From contig CM026426.1 in the NCBI GenBank assembly GCA_014871385.1, forward strand, positions 105,001,281 through 105,065,280: 64,000 bases of DNA, read 5' to 3'. This document shows positions 1 through 11,700 of this stretch, one piece after another (within the stretch, counting starts at the first letter, position 1; each line of letters starts with the position of its first letter). The notes under the pieces were generated by a model. The model was not told where the DNA came from. It saw only the letters and a program-made list of their open reading frames with translations, and made no database searches. A program made the translations under genes and the position numbers. Source of the DNA: Ceratodon purpureus (taxonomy: Eukaryota; Streptophyta; Bryopsida; Pseudoditrichales; Ditrichaceae).

Positions 1-228
1 CAAGAGGAAGAGAGGAGAAGTACCAGCCGACCTAATACACCAAGACGAGGAATACAGACACCAGGAGACTTGGTGGAGACGCTGGAGACAGTGAAGAAGA
101 AACAGGACCAGGTCAGGAGTGAAGACAGGGCCTTAGGAGAAGTGGTATACACTTCAGAACCGACCAGGACCAGTAGGCAGGGACAGCAGGCCATCAGGAA
201 GCAGACAATTTAGTTCCAAGGACCAGAG

Positions 229-2105
229 GTGGATGAAGAAGAGGAGGACAAGAGGCAACTGGAGCAGTTCAAGGCCCAACAGCAAGCGAGGAGGCAGGCT
301 GAGAGGGACAGAAGGAACCAGCAGACCATGGAAGAGGTGTATAGACGCCAGATGGAGGAATTAGGACAAGCCACCAGGTTCAAGGAAACCATGCAGGCTT
401 GGGAGCAGAAAAACAGGGAAGAACTTCAAATGAAGGAAGCCATGAGGTTATGGCAGGAGACCAAGAGGATAGAGGAGCAGGACCAGGAGAGACAGAGGCA
501 GGAAGCCCTCAGATCCTGGCAGGAGGCTCAAAGGAGGGAAGAGATCAAGCAGGCAGCACAGAAGCAGGAGGCTATATAGCAGGACCTTTTACACCAGGAG
601 GCTATGCGCTTGTTGCACGAGGCCCAGAGATTGGAGGACCATAAGAAAAAGGAGGAAGAGAGAGAAGCAATTCGCCAGGCAACCTTCTACAGGTGGCAGG
701 AGCAGTTGAGGGAAGAAAGCTAGAAGCTACAGGCACAGCAGAAAGGGAGCCCGTGGCCAGGATATGAACATTGTCACGTACAGGGTGGAAGATTAGGTCC
801 TTCACGAGCAAAAGAGGTGATGGAGGTACTAGTTACTGCAACGGCTGTACCCTAGGGACCAGCAGAGAGCCACTTTCTACACCAAACGAGACCAGCAGGT
901 CCATTGGGAGGAGGAGGAGCACCAACAACTTACGTGGATCACCTCACTGGTGATGCATACCAGCCAGAGGCACCCAACTTAGTGTACTGGCCAGGTGGAG
1001 GAGCAGGAGCCCCTAGTATAGGGACAGGGTTCCGAAGACAAGCAGAAGCAGTTGGAGGGACAATGTATGGAACAAGACCACCAGTGGGAATTGGTGTACC
1101 AGTGGCCACAGCAGCCAGCAGTTACCCAGAACGGTCGGTAAGACCAGTTTACCCACGAGTTGGCAGACTAGGCATACCACCATTATCAGGACCAGTTAGT
1201 GTGGCACAGAGAAAACCACTGACCTACTCCGAGTACAAGGAAGGTACAAATCGTGATGCTCACATTCGTCAGTTTGAGCGGACCCTGTGGCATAACGGCG
1301 AAACAGATGAGCAGGTCATCATCAATTTGATGGGTACTACCCTACTGGATAAGGTAGGTGCCTAGTATGAGAATTTTCTAGAGAATCATCTATACTGCTC
1401 ATGGGAGGATGTCAAGGCTGCTTTCAGGAGAAGGTATCGGGACCAAACAACTGATGAAGCAGTATACAGGGAGCTGAAGTCTTTTAAGCAGGTCGATAGG
1501 GAGAAGGTGCAGAATTACTATGACAGGTTTACGACCTTGATCAAGTGTCTGCAGTCAGATCCAGGAGAGGGATTTCAAATCACCAATTTCAGGGCTGGTT
1601 TACTGGAGTACATCAAGATTACGACCAGTGTAACACCAGTTCGAACGTTGACAGAGTTGGTGGATGATGCCTTGAGGTGTGAAGAGAATTGCACTGGTTC
1701 TAGTGGCAAGCCAAAAAGTTTGAAGTCAAGAAGGTGGAGACCACCAGTAAGGCAGCAACTGTAAACAGCAATTAGCAAGGCCAGGACGCCCCGAGGAGGG
1801 TGTGTGGTATATGTAAGAAGCTTGGCCATGAAGATGGTAACTGCTGGTACAACCCGGCAAACCAGAGGGGACCAGGTGGTGAAAAAGATGGAGATGTATC
1901 AGTAGGAGTATATGTGGTGTCTGCTCATAAGCCGGCTACAGCCTACACACCAGGATACCAGAGGCCATCCAATTCAAGACCAGGTAATGGCCAGCAGGGA
2001 AGTTATGGTGACAAGGAAGAATGTTGTTATTTGTGTGGTGGATCAGGGCACAAGAGTTGGAACTGCCCCCTGAAGGCACAGTGGGACCAGTTTCGAGCAC
2101 AATAG
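229..2105 (+). pseudogene. gag region with two zinc knuckles (fossil)
   Basis: The first part (229-579) is a Glu/Gln/Arg-rich coiled coil. A Gly/Pro-rich linker follows, then at about 1200-1764 a typical plant retrotransposon gag core: a segment around FERTLWHNGETDEQ, then a Trp-Glu-Asp-Val-Lys segment with a basic Arg-Arg-Arg-Tyr-Arg run, then QNYYDRFTTLIK. Around 1800-2105 there are two knuckles of the CX2CX4HX4C form, beginning CGIC and CYLC. Gag packages element RNA into particles and the knuckles bind nucleic acid. The region is broken and is treated here as a fossil. Confidence 0.8.
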
Positions 2106-2553
2106 GACCAGACGACCAAGAAGCAGGACCACCATGTGACAAATGTGGAAATTGAATGGCTCAATGAGCCAGAGGATCCAATTGACGTGGCTAGTATGAC
2201 CAGAAGCCAGGGGCAGAAGGCAAGATTACCTCCTATTGAAGACCAATCCAAGGAACTAGAAGCAAGGAAGGTCCAGACCAAGGAAGACTTGAAGGAGGAT
2301 GAACGGCTCAGGGATTCTATGCTAGAAGCCCTGAAAGAGATTCAGCTCAAGGAGGAGCAGGAGGCCAGAGCAGCAGAGCAGACCAAGACTGCTCACTCAC
2401 ATGAAGCTCAGGAGAGAGCTACAAGACAGTGAGTGGGCATGATTCCTAGATTCTGACGTCCTCAATTACAGCTTTAAGACTGATCAAGAGGGACCAGTAG
2501 TACTTGCAGAAACCAGTACAAGGGGGGACCAGGAGCAGGATTATGCAAACCTC

Positions 2554-3147
2554 GTGGGCAGGAGGATATTGGCCAGTCCAATCAATGTGCCTTTGGGTCA
2601 CCTACTACAGATGGCTCCAAACATGACTGAGATTGTCAAGGCTCATGTGTTTCCAGAGGTAATGGCCAGTAATGATTCTGGTCAAGAAGAAACGGCTGGG
2701 GTGGAGCAGATGACCAGAAAAGGAGGTCAACTAGGTCTGATACCCAGCTTGGGAGTAGATGTTGACACAGAATTGCCTATATTAACTGTGCAGATTGGCA
2801 ACGGGACCTTGGACAAGGTATTGCTGGACGGTGGATCTGGTGTCAATCTCATTACTGAAGAGGAGCAGAAGCGTTTAGGACTGAAGGACCCACAACCTGC
2901 TCCCTACAGATTGAGGATGGTAGACCAGACTGTGGTGGAACCAGTAGGGATAATCAGAAATGTGAAGGTACACATCCATAGCATTCCTTATCTGATTACA
3001 CTGACTGTCATCAAGAATAAGGAAGTGATTGAGGAGTATAGCATGTTGTTAGGTCGTCCTTGGTTGATTGATGCTAAGGTCAATCATGACTCGGGTAGAA
3101 ATCTGGTCACAATTCGAGGCAACGGGACAGTAAGACAGTATCAGTGA
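2554..3147 (+). pseudogene. retropepsin-like aspartic protease region (fossil)
   Basis: This segment reads as a retroviral-type aspartic protease. The active-site strand is LLDGGSGVNLI, where the usual D-S/T-G is D-G-G in this copy. Some 70 residues later comes the C-terminal family signature LLGRPWL followed by DAKV. In Ty3/Gypsy-like elements this enzyme cuts the Gag-Pol polyprotein. It lies directly after the gag and knuckle region, as expected, but is followed by low-complexity sequence instead of reverse transcriptase. Family assignment is firm; the exact clade is not. Confidence 0.75.
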
Positions 3148-4427
3148 GCGAGAAGAAGGGGTCTGGACCAGATTTACCTGAGGTACTGGTCTGCTCCAAC
3201 TTTACTGAAAGACTCAGAGATAAAGAGGAGGAACGTTGGCTGGCCACAAATCAAGACGTATTGGTTGTTGGGACAGTGACACTGCCCCAAAAAGATAGAG
3301 ACCAAGAGCCGGTGGTAGAGGCAGAAAGGGCCAGTCTAGACCAGTCTGTGACAACCACACTAGGGCAGTCGACCAAGGGACTGGTCGAACTGCAAAAGGG
3401 GGATAGTGGTCACGTAGGCCAAGAAAGGACCAGTCTAGGTGACCAGGACAGAGCTGGCGCCAAAGGGGAGCAGACAAGAGGTTCACAGGACCAGGACAGC
3501 AGATTTCTCAAGGACAAGGAGGCACATCAAGACCAGCAGAACAAGAAAAGACAAGACCAAGAGCAAGAGTTTGAAGGCCAAGAGCAAGAATTTGAAGACT
3601 AGGAGCAAGAATTTGAAGACCAGGAGCAAGAGCTTGGAGACCAAGAAGATGAGACTCAAGCCAAGTTAGAAGACCAGGAGAATGGGAGTTTGGAGAAGGA
3701 CCAGCAGGACAACAGTCCAAATGACCAAGAAAAGAGAATGGACAGGTTGGACGAGGAAAACAGGGACCAGCCAAGGTGGACCAGAGATGGAGGAGGTAAG
3801 AAAAATAAAAAAGAGAAAAATGAAGGAAGTGACCAAGAGAAATGGGACCTGCAGGAGGTAGAACAAGAGCAGCGAAGAGCCAAGGACCAGTCTAAGACGC
3901 CAGAGGGGTCTAGAGAGGCAGGACAGGTGGCTCTAAAAGACCAGGGTGGCATTATGAAGGTGTTGGACTAGTTGGTTGAGCACTTACATGTGGTGTTTGG
4001 AGTGGCTTCAAGGGGGGAGAAGCTACTAGAGCAAGAAAACGGATCAGGTCCAAGTTATCAAGAATTGATAAACATCAAACTTTGCCAAGATGAGAGGATC
4101 CGGGAGTTGACTGATTAGCTTCAGCATGCACAGCAGCAGTTGGTGGTACTCCAGGAGAACGAGCACAAGGAGAGACAGGCTTGGGTTGATCAGGAGGTCC
4201 AGGCGGAGGTAGTCAGCACCATGACGTTGGAGTTGGAGGCTAGGATGAGCGGTAGGTCCAGGGATTTTAATAGGCTGGCCTTGGAGAACCAACAACTCAA
4301 GCAGAAGGTGGAGTTGGCTGAGGTTAGCTCTACTCAGGCTTCTAAGGGGTTGACCAGACATCTACTTCCAAGAAGCAGACGTTGGACCAGATTCCGGTCT
4401 ATTCGGAGGATTAGGCCAGGTACTTGA
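3144..4427 (+). pseudogene. Gln/Asp-rich and coiled-coil region of the element
   Basis: In place of pol this stretch codes for highly charged low-complexity sequence dominated by DQ, EQ and KD pairs (about 3144-3971). A heptad-like coiled coil rich in Glu, Gln and Leu follows (about 4029-4340). The reading is interrupted more than once. The composition is driven by a recurring DNA word, GACCAG, that appears in several reading frames. I know of no domain match, and the role, if it ever had one, is unknown. Confidence 0.5.
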
Positions 4428-4815
4428 GGTATTTGATGAGGTTTGCTGAGGCTTACCCATCTTATGTTTATTGGTCTGATGATGACCAGGATGAGGGAGA
4501 AGACCAGGAGATGCTTATGGTAGGAAGGTCTTTTGATGGTGGAGGAGCTTTAAGCAGTGGCATGGAGACCACTTCAAGTACTAGGTCCTACTGAGGGGGA
4601 GAACTAGGATGTATCGCTCCTGCTGTATCACGAGTACCAGCAACACCAAGACTTGAGGCAACACAAGGAGGACTAGCATCAGGAGCAAGAAGGGCGGCAC
4701 CAATTAGTAGCTATATAGTGGGGGTAGGTTAGATTACCGTTAGGACCAGTAGGAATTTCCGTTAACTTCATAAACCAGAGCATCTGAGGGCAGATGCAAA
4801 CTAAAAGGGGGAGAA

Positions 4816-5501
4816 TGTTAATGGGATTTTTACTAGTAGGTTAAAAGGGCAGGAACTGTAAACTGTAGGGGGCAATAAAACTGTTGTTACCTACGGCAGT
4901 GAACTGCCAGTTACTGTGCTGGACAGCAGTAACTCTGTCCTGGATGAAAATTGCCGACGGATGAAAACTGCTGTTGGATGACGGCGGCCAGGGCTAGGGC
5001 TGGTGGCGGCTAGTGGCGGCTAGGGTGGCGGCTAGGGTTTTGGATGGGGTTGTGGGGAAGGGGGCTGTGGCTCTCACTCTCTCTCTCTTCTTCTTGGATT
5101 GAGGGCTCTCAAGTGAGCTCTCTTGTGTGTTTCCAGAGTGTAGGCTTCGAGGTTAGGCTATGGAGGTTAGGATTTGGAGTTAGAAGGAGATTAGTTGCTG
5201 TCCTAGGGCAGGGATGATTGGGGCAGGACTGAATGTACTTGAGGAGCATTAATGACAAGAACTAGGCCCTTTTGACTATTGGGTATTGTGAGCATTGAAG
5301 GCTAGGGTTTTAAGGAAAGTGGGTGTTGGGTATTGCATTGAAGATAGTAATTAGGGGCAGGATGCTTAGTAACCTGGTACAGTTTAGGAGCAGGATGGTT
5401 CCAAGTAGTGGAAGTTAGGTGGGTATTAAGTTTTGTGGGTTTTCCTTTTAACTTGGACAGTAGATTAGATTTATAGGGTGAGACTAAATCACCCTTTAAC
5501 A
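4816..5501 (+). repeat. 3' LTR of the gag-protease element
   Basis: A purine-rich tract ends just before TGTTAA at 4816, and TTAACA closes the repeat at 5501. The edges form the inverted TG...CA termini expected of an LTR (686 bp). An AATAAA polyadenylation-type signal lies near 4875, and a CT-rich tract near 5075-5095. The upstream LTR is outside the window, so the call rests on the termini and position. The next five bases (5502-5506) would be the target duplication. Confidence 0.65.
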
Positions 5502-7306
5502 GAAAGACAATGAAACCAAAGAAGCGCGCGAAACATTGACGCTTGAAAACCACGTAAGCGCGCGAGGCTTGTTTGCGCCTAAATCCGACCTTCTCATTTG
5601 ATGAATCATCATACCTCTGCAACTGCCTCCCACGTCATACGTTCTTGATGTAGCCACGGGCAGGCTCTGCATGTAGGCTCCACGGGGTTCAAATATTGGA
5701 GGCCTTCTAGAGGCGCGATAACTTTTCTAATGCTTACTCTTTCCTTTGGCTTCATCCTCCTTACCTTTTCCCTTCTTGCTATCCATTCTTTCTTCCCACT
5801 TGTCTTTGGATAAAGGTGTATTTTCACCTCGATATGGTGGAGACTCTTGCCTTTGCCTTGTGTTTGTTGAAGGTCCTTTCTTTGAAGATGTATCTCTGCT
5901 GCTTGATAGTTTCTTCTTGTTTGCACGCTCTTCAGATTCTCCTTCATCAATAGCCTTGCCCCTCTTCACTTCCACTGATGCATCATGGGGTTCCTTCTCC
6001 CCATTCTTACACATCAAATAGGCTCTGATGGTAATAGCATTCACTCAATCATCCCACCTAGTCAACTTTCTAATGGTTTGTGCTCCCCTGACCATCACCT
6101 CTTTAGGTGCATAAGTAGAAGCTTTGATTGTGCTAAAATCAGCTCCAATCGTGTAGGTCTCTGTTTCCTTTCCACATGAAGTATTGCTCCTTCCCAACTT
6201 CTCTTCCATCAATCTCTTCATGCCTCCCTTCCCAAAGTTAGTCTGAAGAGGCTCATTTGTTGCAGCATCTCTAATTCTTCCCTCTTTGAAAGTTATAATG
6301 CCGCTCTTCCAAGCATCTGCATATGATCCACAATCACCACGTTTGTGATTGGGATCATCACACCAATTGCATCTCACCACAAAATCCCTTTCCATGTGGA
6401 AGGCCCTGAGGCTTTTGACCTGTGATCCCTCTTAATGGCACTCATCTCTACCTTGAGTTCCCTCATGCCCCTCATGAGTTCTTCAAGTGTATTATCATCA
6501 AGAACTCTCTCTTTGGAACAATTCCGTGGTGTTGTAGTTGTCAAAGGTACAATTGATGACACTGGAACCTCTGGAGCTGTTACAGCTATAATGTGCACTC
6601 TAGAGCCTAATCCCCTCGACTTTACACGATGCTATTTAGAGATAAGACTCATTGACTCTATCATCCTCTCCCAGTCAATAGTGAATCCGCCTTCTGCTCC
6701 TCCATCTTGAAAGAGTATGAGAAGTCTATCTTCTAAGGCTTCATTTGAGGCCTGTAAAAACATCTTAGACTTCCGAGCTTCCATAAGTTGTCTCTGTGAC
6801 AATGGAAGTTGGCCAAACCTTCTTTCAAAGTCACAAAGCAACTCACTTGGTTCCATATGATTTCCAAGTTGTTGCTTCGCCCATTCAAGAAATGCCCCCT
6901 TTGTCATCCGTTCTAAGTCCTCATCAAAGTACTCATCCCTTAATCTCTCTTCAAACCTAGCCCATGTATGCACATGAGCATCTCCATGCATTTGCCTCAC
7001 TCTTTCTTTGATCTCTGGAACAACTGCCAAGCCAAAGATCTCAATCATCTTGTTCTCTGGAACTTGATAGATTTCCATTTCACAAATGTAGGTCCTCAAG
7101 AACTTGATGATATTCTTCCCATCAAACCTTTCCACCTTCCCAATAACATCCCTCAATGCTTTAGTAGCCCACTGTCCTGTAGCATTAGCAGATTGCTGAT
7201 CCATAACCATCTGCATGGCTCTCAAGAACTCTTCAACAACATTTGAACCATGGCCAGGTTCTTGAGAACCACCCCAAAACTCCATATCATGAACCGTGTC
7301 TCCCAT
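5502..7306 (-). mobile_element. second LTR-retrotransposon gag fossil, opposite strand
   Basis: Reading leftwards from 7306, a 224-residue segment has the plant gag pattern (VERFDGKNIIKFLRTY, later WARFEERLRDEYF and a Cys-Asp-Phe-Glu-Arg-Arg-Phe segment). At about 6045-6395 a CX2CX4HX4C knuckle (CNWCDDPNHKRGDC) follows, then a Lys/Ser/Glu-rich tail to about 5610. No pol is visible. The coding stops being traceable where the first element's LTR begins, so the first element probably inserted here and the remainder lies left of the window. Interrupted and dead; LTRs of this element were not located. Confidence 0.7.
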
Positions 7307-8240
7307 CTTGCCTCAACCAAAACCAATGCCCCAAAGTTACTCTCAAAGGAAGCACCAAATGTTGGGTAGAGAAGTCTTTGTATAATAGTCTTATACATAC
7401 ATGTAAAAAGTATACGATTTATCGTATATAAAACCGTATAAGTCTTGTACATACCTTCAAAATCCCGAATCTCCCTCTAAAATAATAACCAAACTTCAAA
7501 TAACCACCAAATTAGCATAAACACTTCAAATCAAGAGTGCTTTAGCATTTTGGAAACGTATCAAAGTGCTTTACAGAATGGTAGAAAGATTAAAGCTCAA
7601 AAAGATACTTTCCAGAGTCCATAGCTCGTCAAAGGTCGTACTTCCGAATTCAGCATCAACTGCACATCCCTTTGCTTCACAGAACACTCTGACTTCATAC
7701 AAGCTTTGCCAAAGTTGAATGATAACTTTCTAGAAAGCTGATAACATCAACTAAATCCTTTCCAAAATTCATCTTTTGAGTCTATACCAAAAGAATTCTA
7801 TGCTCAATTGAAGTTGGTGCCTACTTCCACTCTTGAATTTGTTCGGCAGCTCAACACTCTCTCACCTTCAAAGCCATAACGTTGTCTCAAACAATCTAAA
7901 TCAAAACTTGTAAAGCTCCATAGAAAACTAACACAGTAATCCACTCAGTTTCTAAAATTTCATAAACATAAATATCTATAAACAAGTTTCTACAAGCTTT
8001 TGAAGTTTCAATCTTCTAAATTTCTTCACAGCAGACATTGTCCCACTCATACACACATAGAAATTACTAACTAAGCCCAAATAGAGCGTACAATATCATT
8101 ACAAAACCACAACAACAAGATGTACAAGCTTTCAAAATCTCATAGAAAATATTATAGTAGACACTGAGCTCTTGCTCTCCTAAAACTGCACAATGCAAAC
8201 TAAACAAACTCTGGTGGAGGAGAGAGGGGAACTCGACCCA
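7307..8240. other. no gene recognised
   Basis: AT-rich sequence upstream of the minus-strand gag fossil. It should contain that element's leader and perhaps its 5' LTR, but I could not place LTR edges or a primer-binding site with confidence. Confidence 0.4.
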
Positions 8241-8595
8241 TTAGGGGAAATATGGGGTCTGCAACGGGCCTTTGCTTGAAACTCGTGCCTCAAAATTTGG
8301 CCATGCCCATGCACTTCCCTGCTGGCACCAATGGTGCCAGTAGGTTGCCAAATTGGCGTTTGAGGGGTCCAGCCAATCGCTGGCAGCGAAGGCGTGTGCC
8401 CAATACTATCACCTCATTGGACAGTAGCGGATTTTGTTGTCAGCGGTGCGAATTGTGTTGTCAGCGGAGCGAATTGTATTGTCAGCGGGCAGGATATCCA
8501 CCAATGAGATTACCAAGAGAGGCATGCGTGGGCAGCAATTCACCTACCTTCGGGCTATCTTACAAGGCCCGTTGCAGACCCCATATTTCCTCTAA
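8241..8595. mobile_element. short terminal-inverted-repeat element (MITE-like)
   Basis: A segment starting at 8241 (GGGGAAATATGGGGTCTGC and onward) is repeated in reverse complement ending at 8595, about 31 bp with one mismatch. The 355-bp unit contains a 20-21-bp tandem motif (TTGTCAGCGG..GCGAATTG, about 8433-8491) repeated three times. I found no convincing target duplication, so the superfamily is open. A related word (ATTAGGAGAAATTTGGGGTC) recurs near 58851 and, more diverged, near 59092. The 120-codon open frame across it appears fortuitous. Confidence 0.55.
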
Positions 8596-8962
8596 TGCCT
8601 TTGCCTCCTTCTAAAGTCAACACCAGCCCATATCTACGCCTCATGGGCCACAACTAGTTATTGGTTAACTCCCTTAAGCTTACTTCAGCCTTATCTATCC
8701 CTTATCTTAGCCATAAGGCATCAAAAGTCCACCAAATAGTAAACTATTTCTACCTTTCATCTACCAAACTTCTAACACGCAAGGTGAAGTTTGGAAGCAT
8801 TAAAAACTAAACAAATAAAATCAAATATATGTCTAAAAGAGCTTGAGAAGGATTCCAAGAGGAATTTCACTCCATTTGCAAGAACTTGAGGATGCGTCGA
8901 AGGATAAGAGCAACAAAGTGAGCACGAGCAGCCTTGGTCAATAGATTAACTGGACCTTCAAG

Positions 8963-9331
8963 TCAACGTTGATGACCGCGACTCCTTTTGACAGGCCTAA
9001 GACAACAAGAGTATTCATTGTCATTTAGCTCTTCAAATATCCCTCCAAACGTCACATCTTGAGTAATAAGTTCAACACACCCAACCTGCAACAGAATCAC
9101 TAAAGCACGAGCATCTTGTTGAAGATTTCCGTGCCACCGTTGCTCTATACGAGGTTGCTTTGACAGCCGAGAAGGCCCAGCTTCTTCTTGTGGACGCTCA
9201 TGCAACGGTGCAAGACTAAATGGCAGAAGAGTATGAACCAGCAGTTGAGATAAAGAAAAATCCAGCTCAAGCTCTGGTTGAAGCTTTTCATCCTGAGACT
9301 CAGAAAAAACTCTCCAATTTGACATGATCAA
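8963..9331 (-). CDS. unrecognised open frame, 122 codons
   Basis: An uninterrupted minus-strand frame starting MIMSNWRVFSES, with an acidic Leu-rich middle and a basic end (RPVKRSRGHQR). I recognise no domain, signal peptide or membrane segment. It lies between two repeat elements and has no visible partner exon, so it could be an exon of an unknown gene, part of an element, or chance. The neighbourhood is not GC-rich, which makes a 122-codon frame mildly notable but not decisive. Confidence 0.25.
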   Translation of the reverse strand: MIMSNWRVFSESQDEKLQPELELDFSLSQLLVHTLLPFSLAPLHERPQEEAGPSRLSKQPRIEQRWHGNLQQDARALVILLQVGCVELITQDVTFGGIFEELNDNEYSCCLRPVKRSRGHQR

Positions 9332-9537
9332 AGAATATCAAAACAACTACATAAAACTGATGAAGCTCCAAATGAACCTTCTTTTTATAACACAAAGACT
9401 TTGTAGAAGGCGACACCTTGAAGCTTTTTCAAAGATGTGATCTGTTTTCTCCAATCAAATCCACTCAAATAAAACATAAAACATAAATATAAAACAATGG
9501 ATAGGGATATAAATCCCTTCACCAAGCTCTGATAATC

Positions 9538-9740
9538 GCCAAGCCGCGGAAACCCAACTGGTAAAGTACTTCAAGCGCCATAGCACTAGTCCAGGTTTGA
9601 AACCCTTTGGACCCGTATGAGCATGCAAATGGCCATATGGCTTGGCACTGCTAGTGAAAACTAGGCAAGAAACTACTAGTTGGCGCCACTTACCCTGTGA
9701 GCATGAGACAAGATGCAAAGGCTCCAAGTTCTGCGGTTAA
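9538..9740 (+). mobile_element. tRNA-derived SINE candidate
   Basis: The left part resembles a decayed tRNA with RNA polymerase III control boxes: an A-box-like CAACTGGTAAAGTAC near 9557 and a B-box-like AGGTTTGAAACCC near 9592. The spacing is that of a tRNA gene, followed by about 130 bp of unrelated body and a T/C-rich end. A weaker tRNA-like segment occurs near 15555-15600. No target duplication was identified, so the boundaries are approximate. Confidence 0.45.
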
Positions 9741-11700
9741 ACCACGGTCCTTTCTCTTCTCCCTTCATTCCTCTGATCTCCCCCTTTCTTTTTGTCTAAA
9801 CTTTTATTTTTCTTGGTTTTATTTCTATTTGCTTCGAACACTGCTTCCAAACCATTCCACATTGTATTTACGTATTGTCTTTACACGACACTGTCATGTT
9901 GGAATCTTGATCTGAAAAAGGCACAAAAACTTGAATTCAATCCTAGCGCCAAATTTTACTAAAGGAAATCCCTAATTAACCTCCCGTCCTAAGCGCATGC
10001 TTCATTCTATTTCAGTCATTGCAATTTTGATTTCCTCTGAAAACGCTCCTCATTCACTCGTTTCTGAGAGGACCATCTTTATTTCCAAATGTGAGTAACC
10101 CTACAACTTCTTTTTTTGCCTTATTCTCAACTTCTTCCATTGCTTCTAATTGGACAGGTTGGAGGAGTTGATTTGCACTGCAGAACATGTTGTGTGCAAT
10201 AGTTGTCGGTAGAACCCGTAGTCATAGTCGGCAGATGACATTATTGTAGACAGAAGGAATTGTCCGGTCCACGTTAGTTACCCGCCAAGGCCTTGTTTTT
10301 GTCATTGGATAGAGTCATCCCTCATGGCAACTACCTTTCATTTAGGTTTTGTTGGCGGTCCGCCGACAGCGATATGTGATTCTAACCAATGGAACTAGAG
10401 CCAATTCAAACATTTTTAAAGAATGATCAATCCGGGTGGTGGAAGATTAGAAAAGGCGTTGTCGTGGCCCTCATTCATTCTAGGCTCTATTTTGCTAGCA
10501 AAGCAGTGTTTGGCCTTATAGTATCACAAGATCCTATATTGGTTATAGTAAACGTGATTGAGGTTTTAGACAGCATAGAAAAGAATGTATCATTTCCGGA
10601 GGAGGGTTCCAAGTCTTTGAGTGACTACTGAGGGCGCATGATACTTTGGGAGGCGAAAGATCTTAGGCCTTACGCCAAAGTTAATGAAGATGTCATCCAC
10701 ACCGTCGGCAGACAGCCAACGGAAGTTGTAGAAGATGTCAAGCCCATTGAAGAGTTTTTGGACCTTGTAGAGCAGATGGAGGTTGCGCTTCTTCAAGGAT
10801 CTGGGAATACAAGGCGTTGTGTTGCCACGGGAGTCATTTTTGAGTGTTGTTTGAAAGGAAGTAGGGAAGGATTTTTGATTCCCCACAGCTTCTTTCTACT
10901 AGTGACAGTGTCAACCATCAATCCTGAATTTTTGAATACACAAGCTATTTGCAAGTTACCAGATATGGTAACGCTTGGGTGCGTTGTGGGGCAATTGATT
11001 CTCTGGAGTGGATACAAGGTATGTCCCCTTGTAAACGGCGCCATGGCACGCACATATCTTGTGGGCCGGCAACCGAGAGAACTTTGAAAATGACATTGAA
11101 GATATTGATGAAAGGCACTATGATGCAGGCAAATATGATCAAAGGACTTATGTTGAAGATATTTGATCCATGAGAAATCATTTAAGTGATGATGAAGAAT
11201 TCAACTCAGAGGAAAACGACTTAGGAACCGATAAACATAGTTAGGAACTCAAATCGGCAACTTTGGGTATCCCTTCGACATCTGATACTGCTTATTCCAA
11301 CTACAACCTGTAGAGAAACAAGTACTGCGAGCTCCTGAATGATGATCTCTCAGTTTGTAGAAGGGCAATGATTCAAGTATGTTTATTGGACGAGGCATGT
11401 AATGACAAAGTTCTAGGGGATACTGAAGTTGGGGTTTTGTTTGTCTTTGACAACGAGCTCCTCCAAATGACTACTCTTAGATGGTGGTTGACTCATATTC
11501 AATCTGAAAAGGGTCACCTTCTCTCAGATACCGTCATGTGCTGCTCCAAGAGTTTACAGAACCGCAATGAGGATGATGGTTAGGATGCTATTTTTAAGAA
11601 TCTCTATCGCTCCGTCTGAAGGAAAGTTTGCAATAAAGACAATGTCTCCTCTAGTAAGCTTTGTCGTGTGGTTGTGTCTGCTGAATGCCACCTAGTTAGA
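9741..11700 (+). other. decayed sequence upstream of the DUF7869 pseudogene
   Basis: Several short open frames (for example 10389-10631, 10638-11087, 11368-11583) lie on the same strand and just upstream of the recognisable DUF7869 region. They may be decayed exons or N-terminal coding of the same element, but I cannot match them to a family. The words GTCGGC and GCCGAC are noticeably frequent from about 10205 onward. Confidence 0.3.

Larger units (their letters stand above)
1..5501 (+). mobile_element. LTR retrotransposon fossil (Gypsy-like), 5' end outside the window
   Basis: In order on the + strand are a charged coiled-coil segment, a retrotransposon gag core, two CCHC zinc knuckles, a retropepsin-like aspartic protease, a Gln/Asp-rich low-complexity stretch, a second coiled coil, a purine-rich tract (about 4801-4815) and one LTR. 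No reverse transcriptase, RNase H or integrase is recognisable between the protease and the LTR. It therefore resembles the gag-only (TR-GAG-like) non-autonomous elements of plants, or a copy with pol deleted. Coding is broken in several places and the copy is clearly dead. Only one LTR is in view, so no age from LTR divergence can be given. The LTR abuts an opposite-strand gag fossil, suggesting insertion into that older element. Confidence 0.8.

Noticed and set aside
8252-8614. 120-codon open frame with Cys-Cys-Gln-Arg repeats
   Set aside because: It spans both inverted ends of a MITE-like unit and its repeats come from a 20-21-bp tandem motif; not a plausible gene.
9510-9540. Minus-strand TATCAGAGCTTGG resembling an initiator-tRNA primer-binding site of an LTR element
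   Set aside because: Only part of the expected match is present, and it borders the SINE candidate; no LTR edge with TG...CA could be placed beside it.
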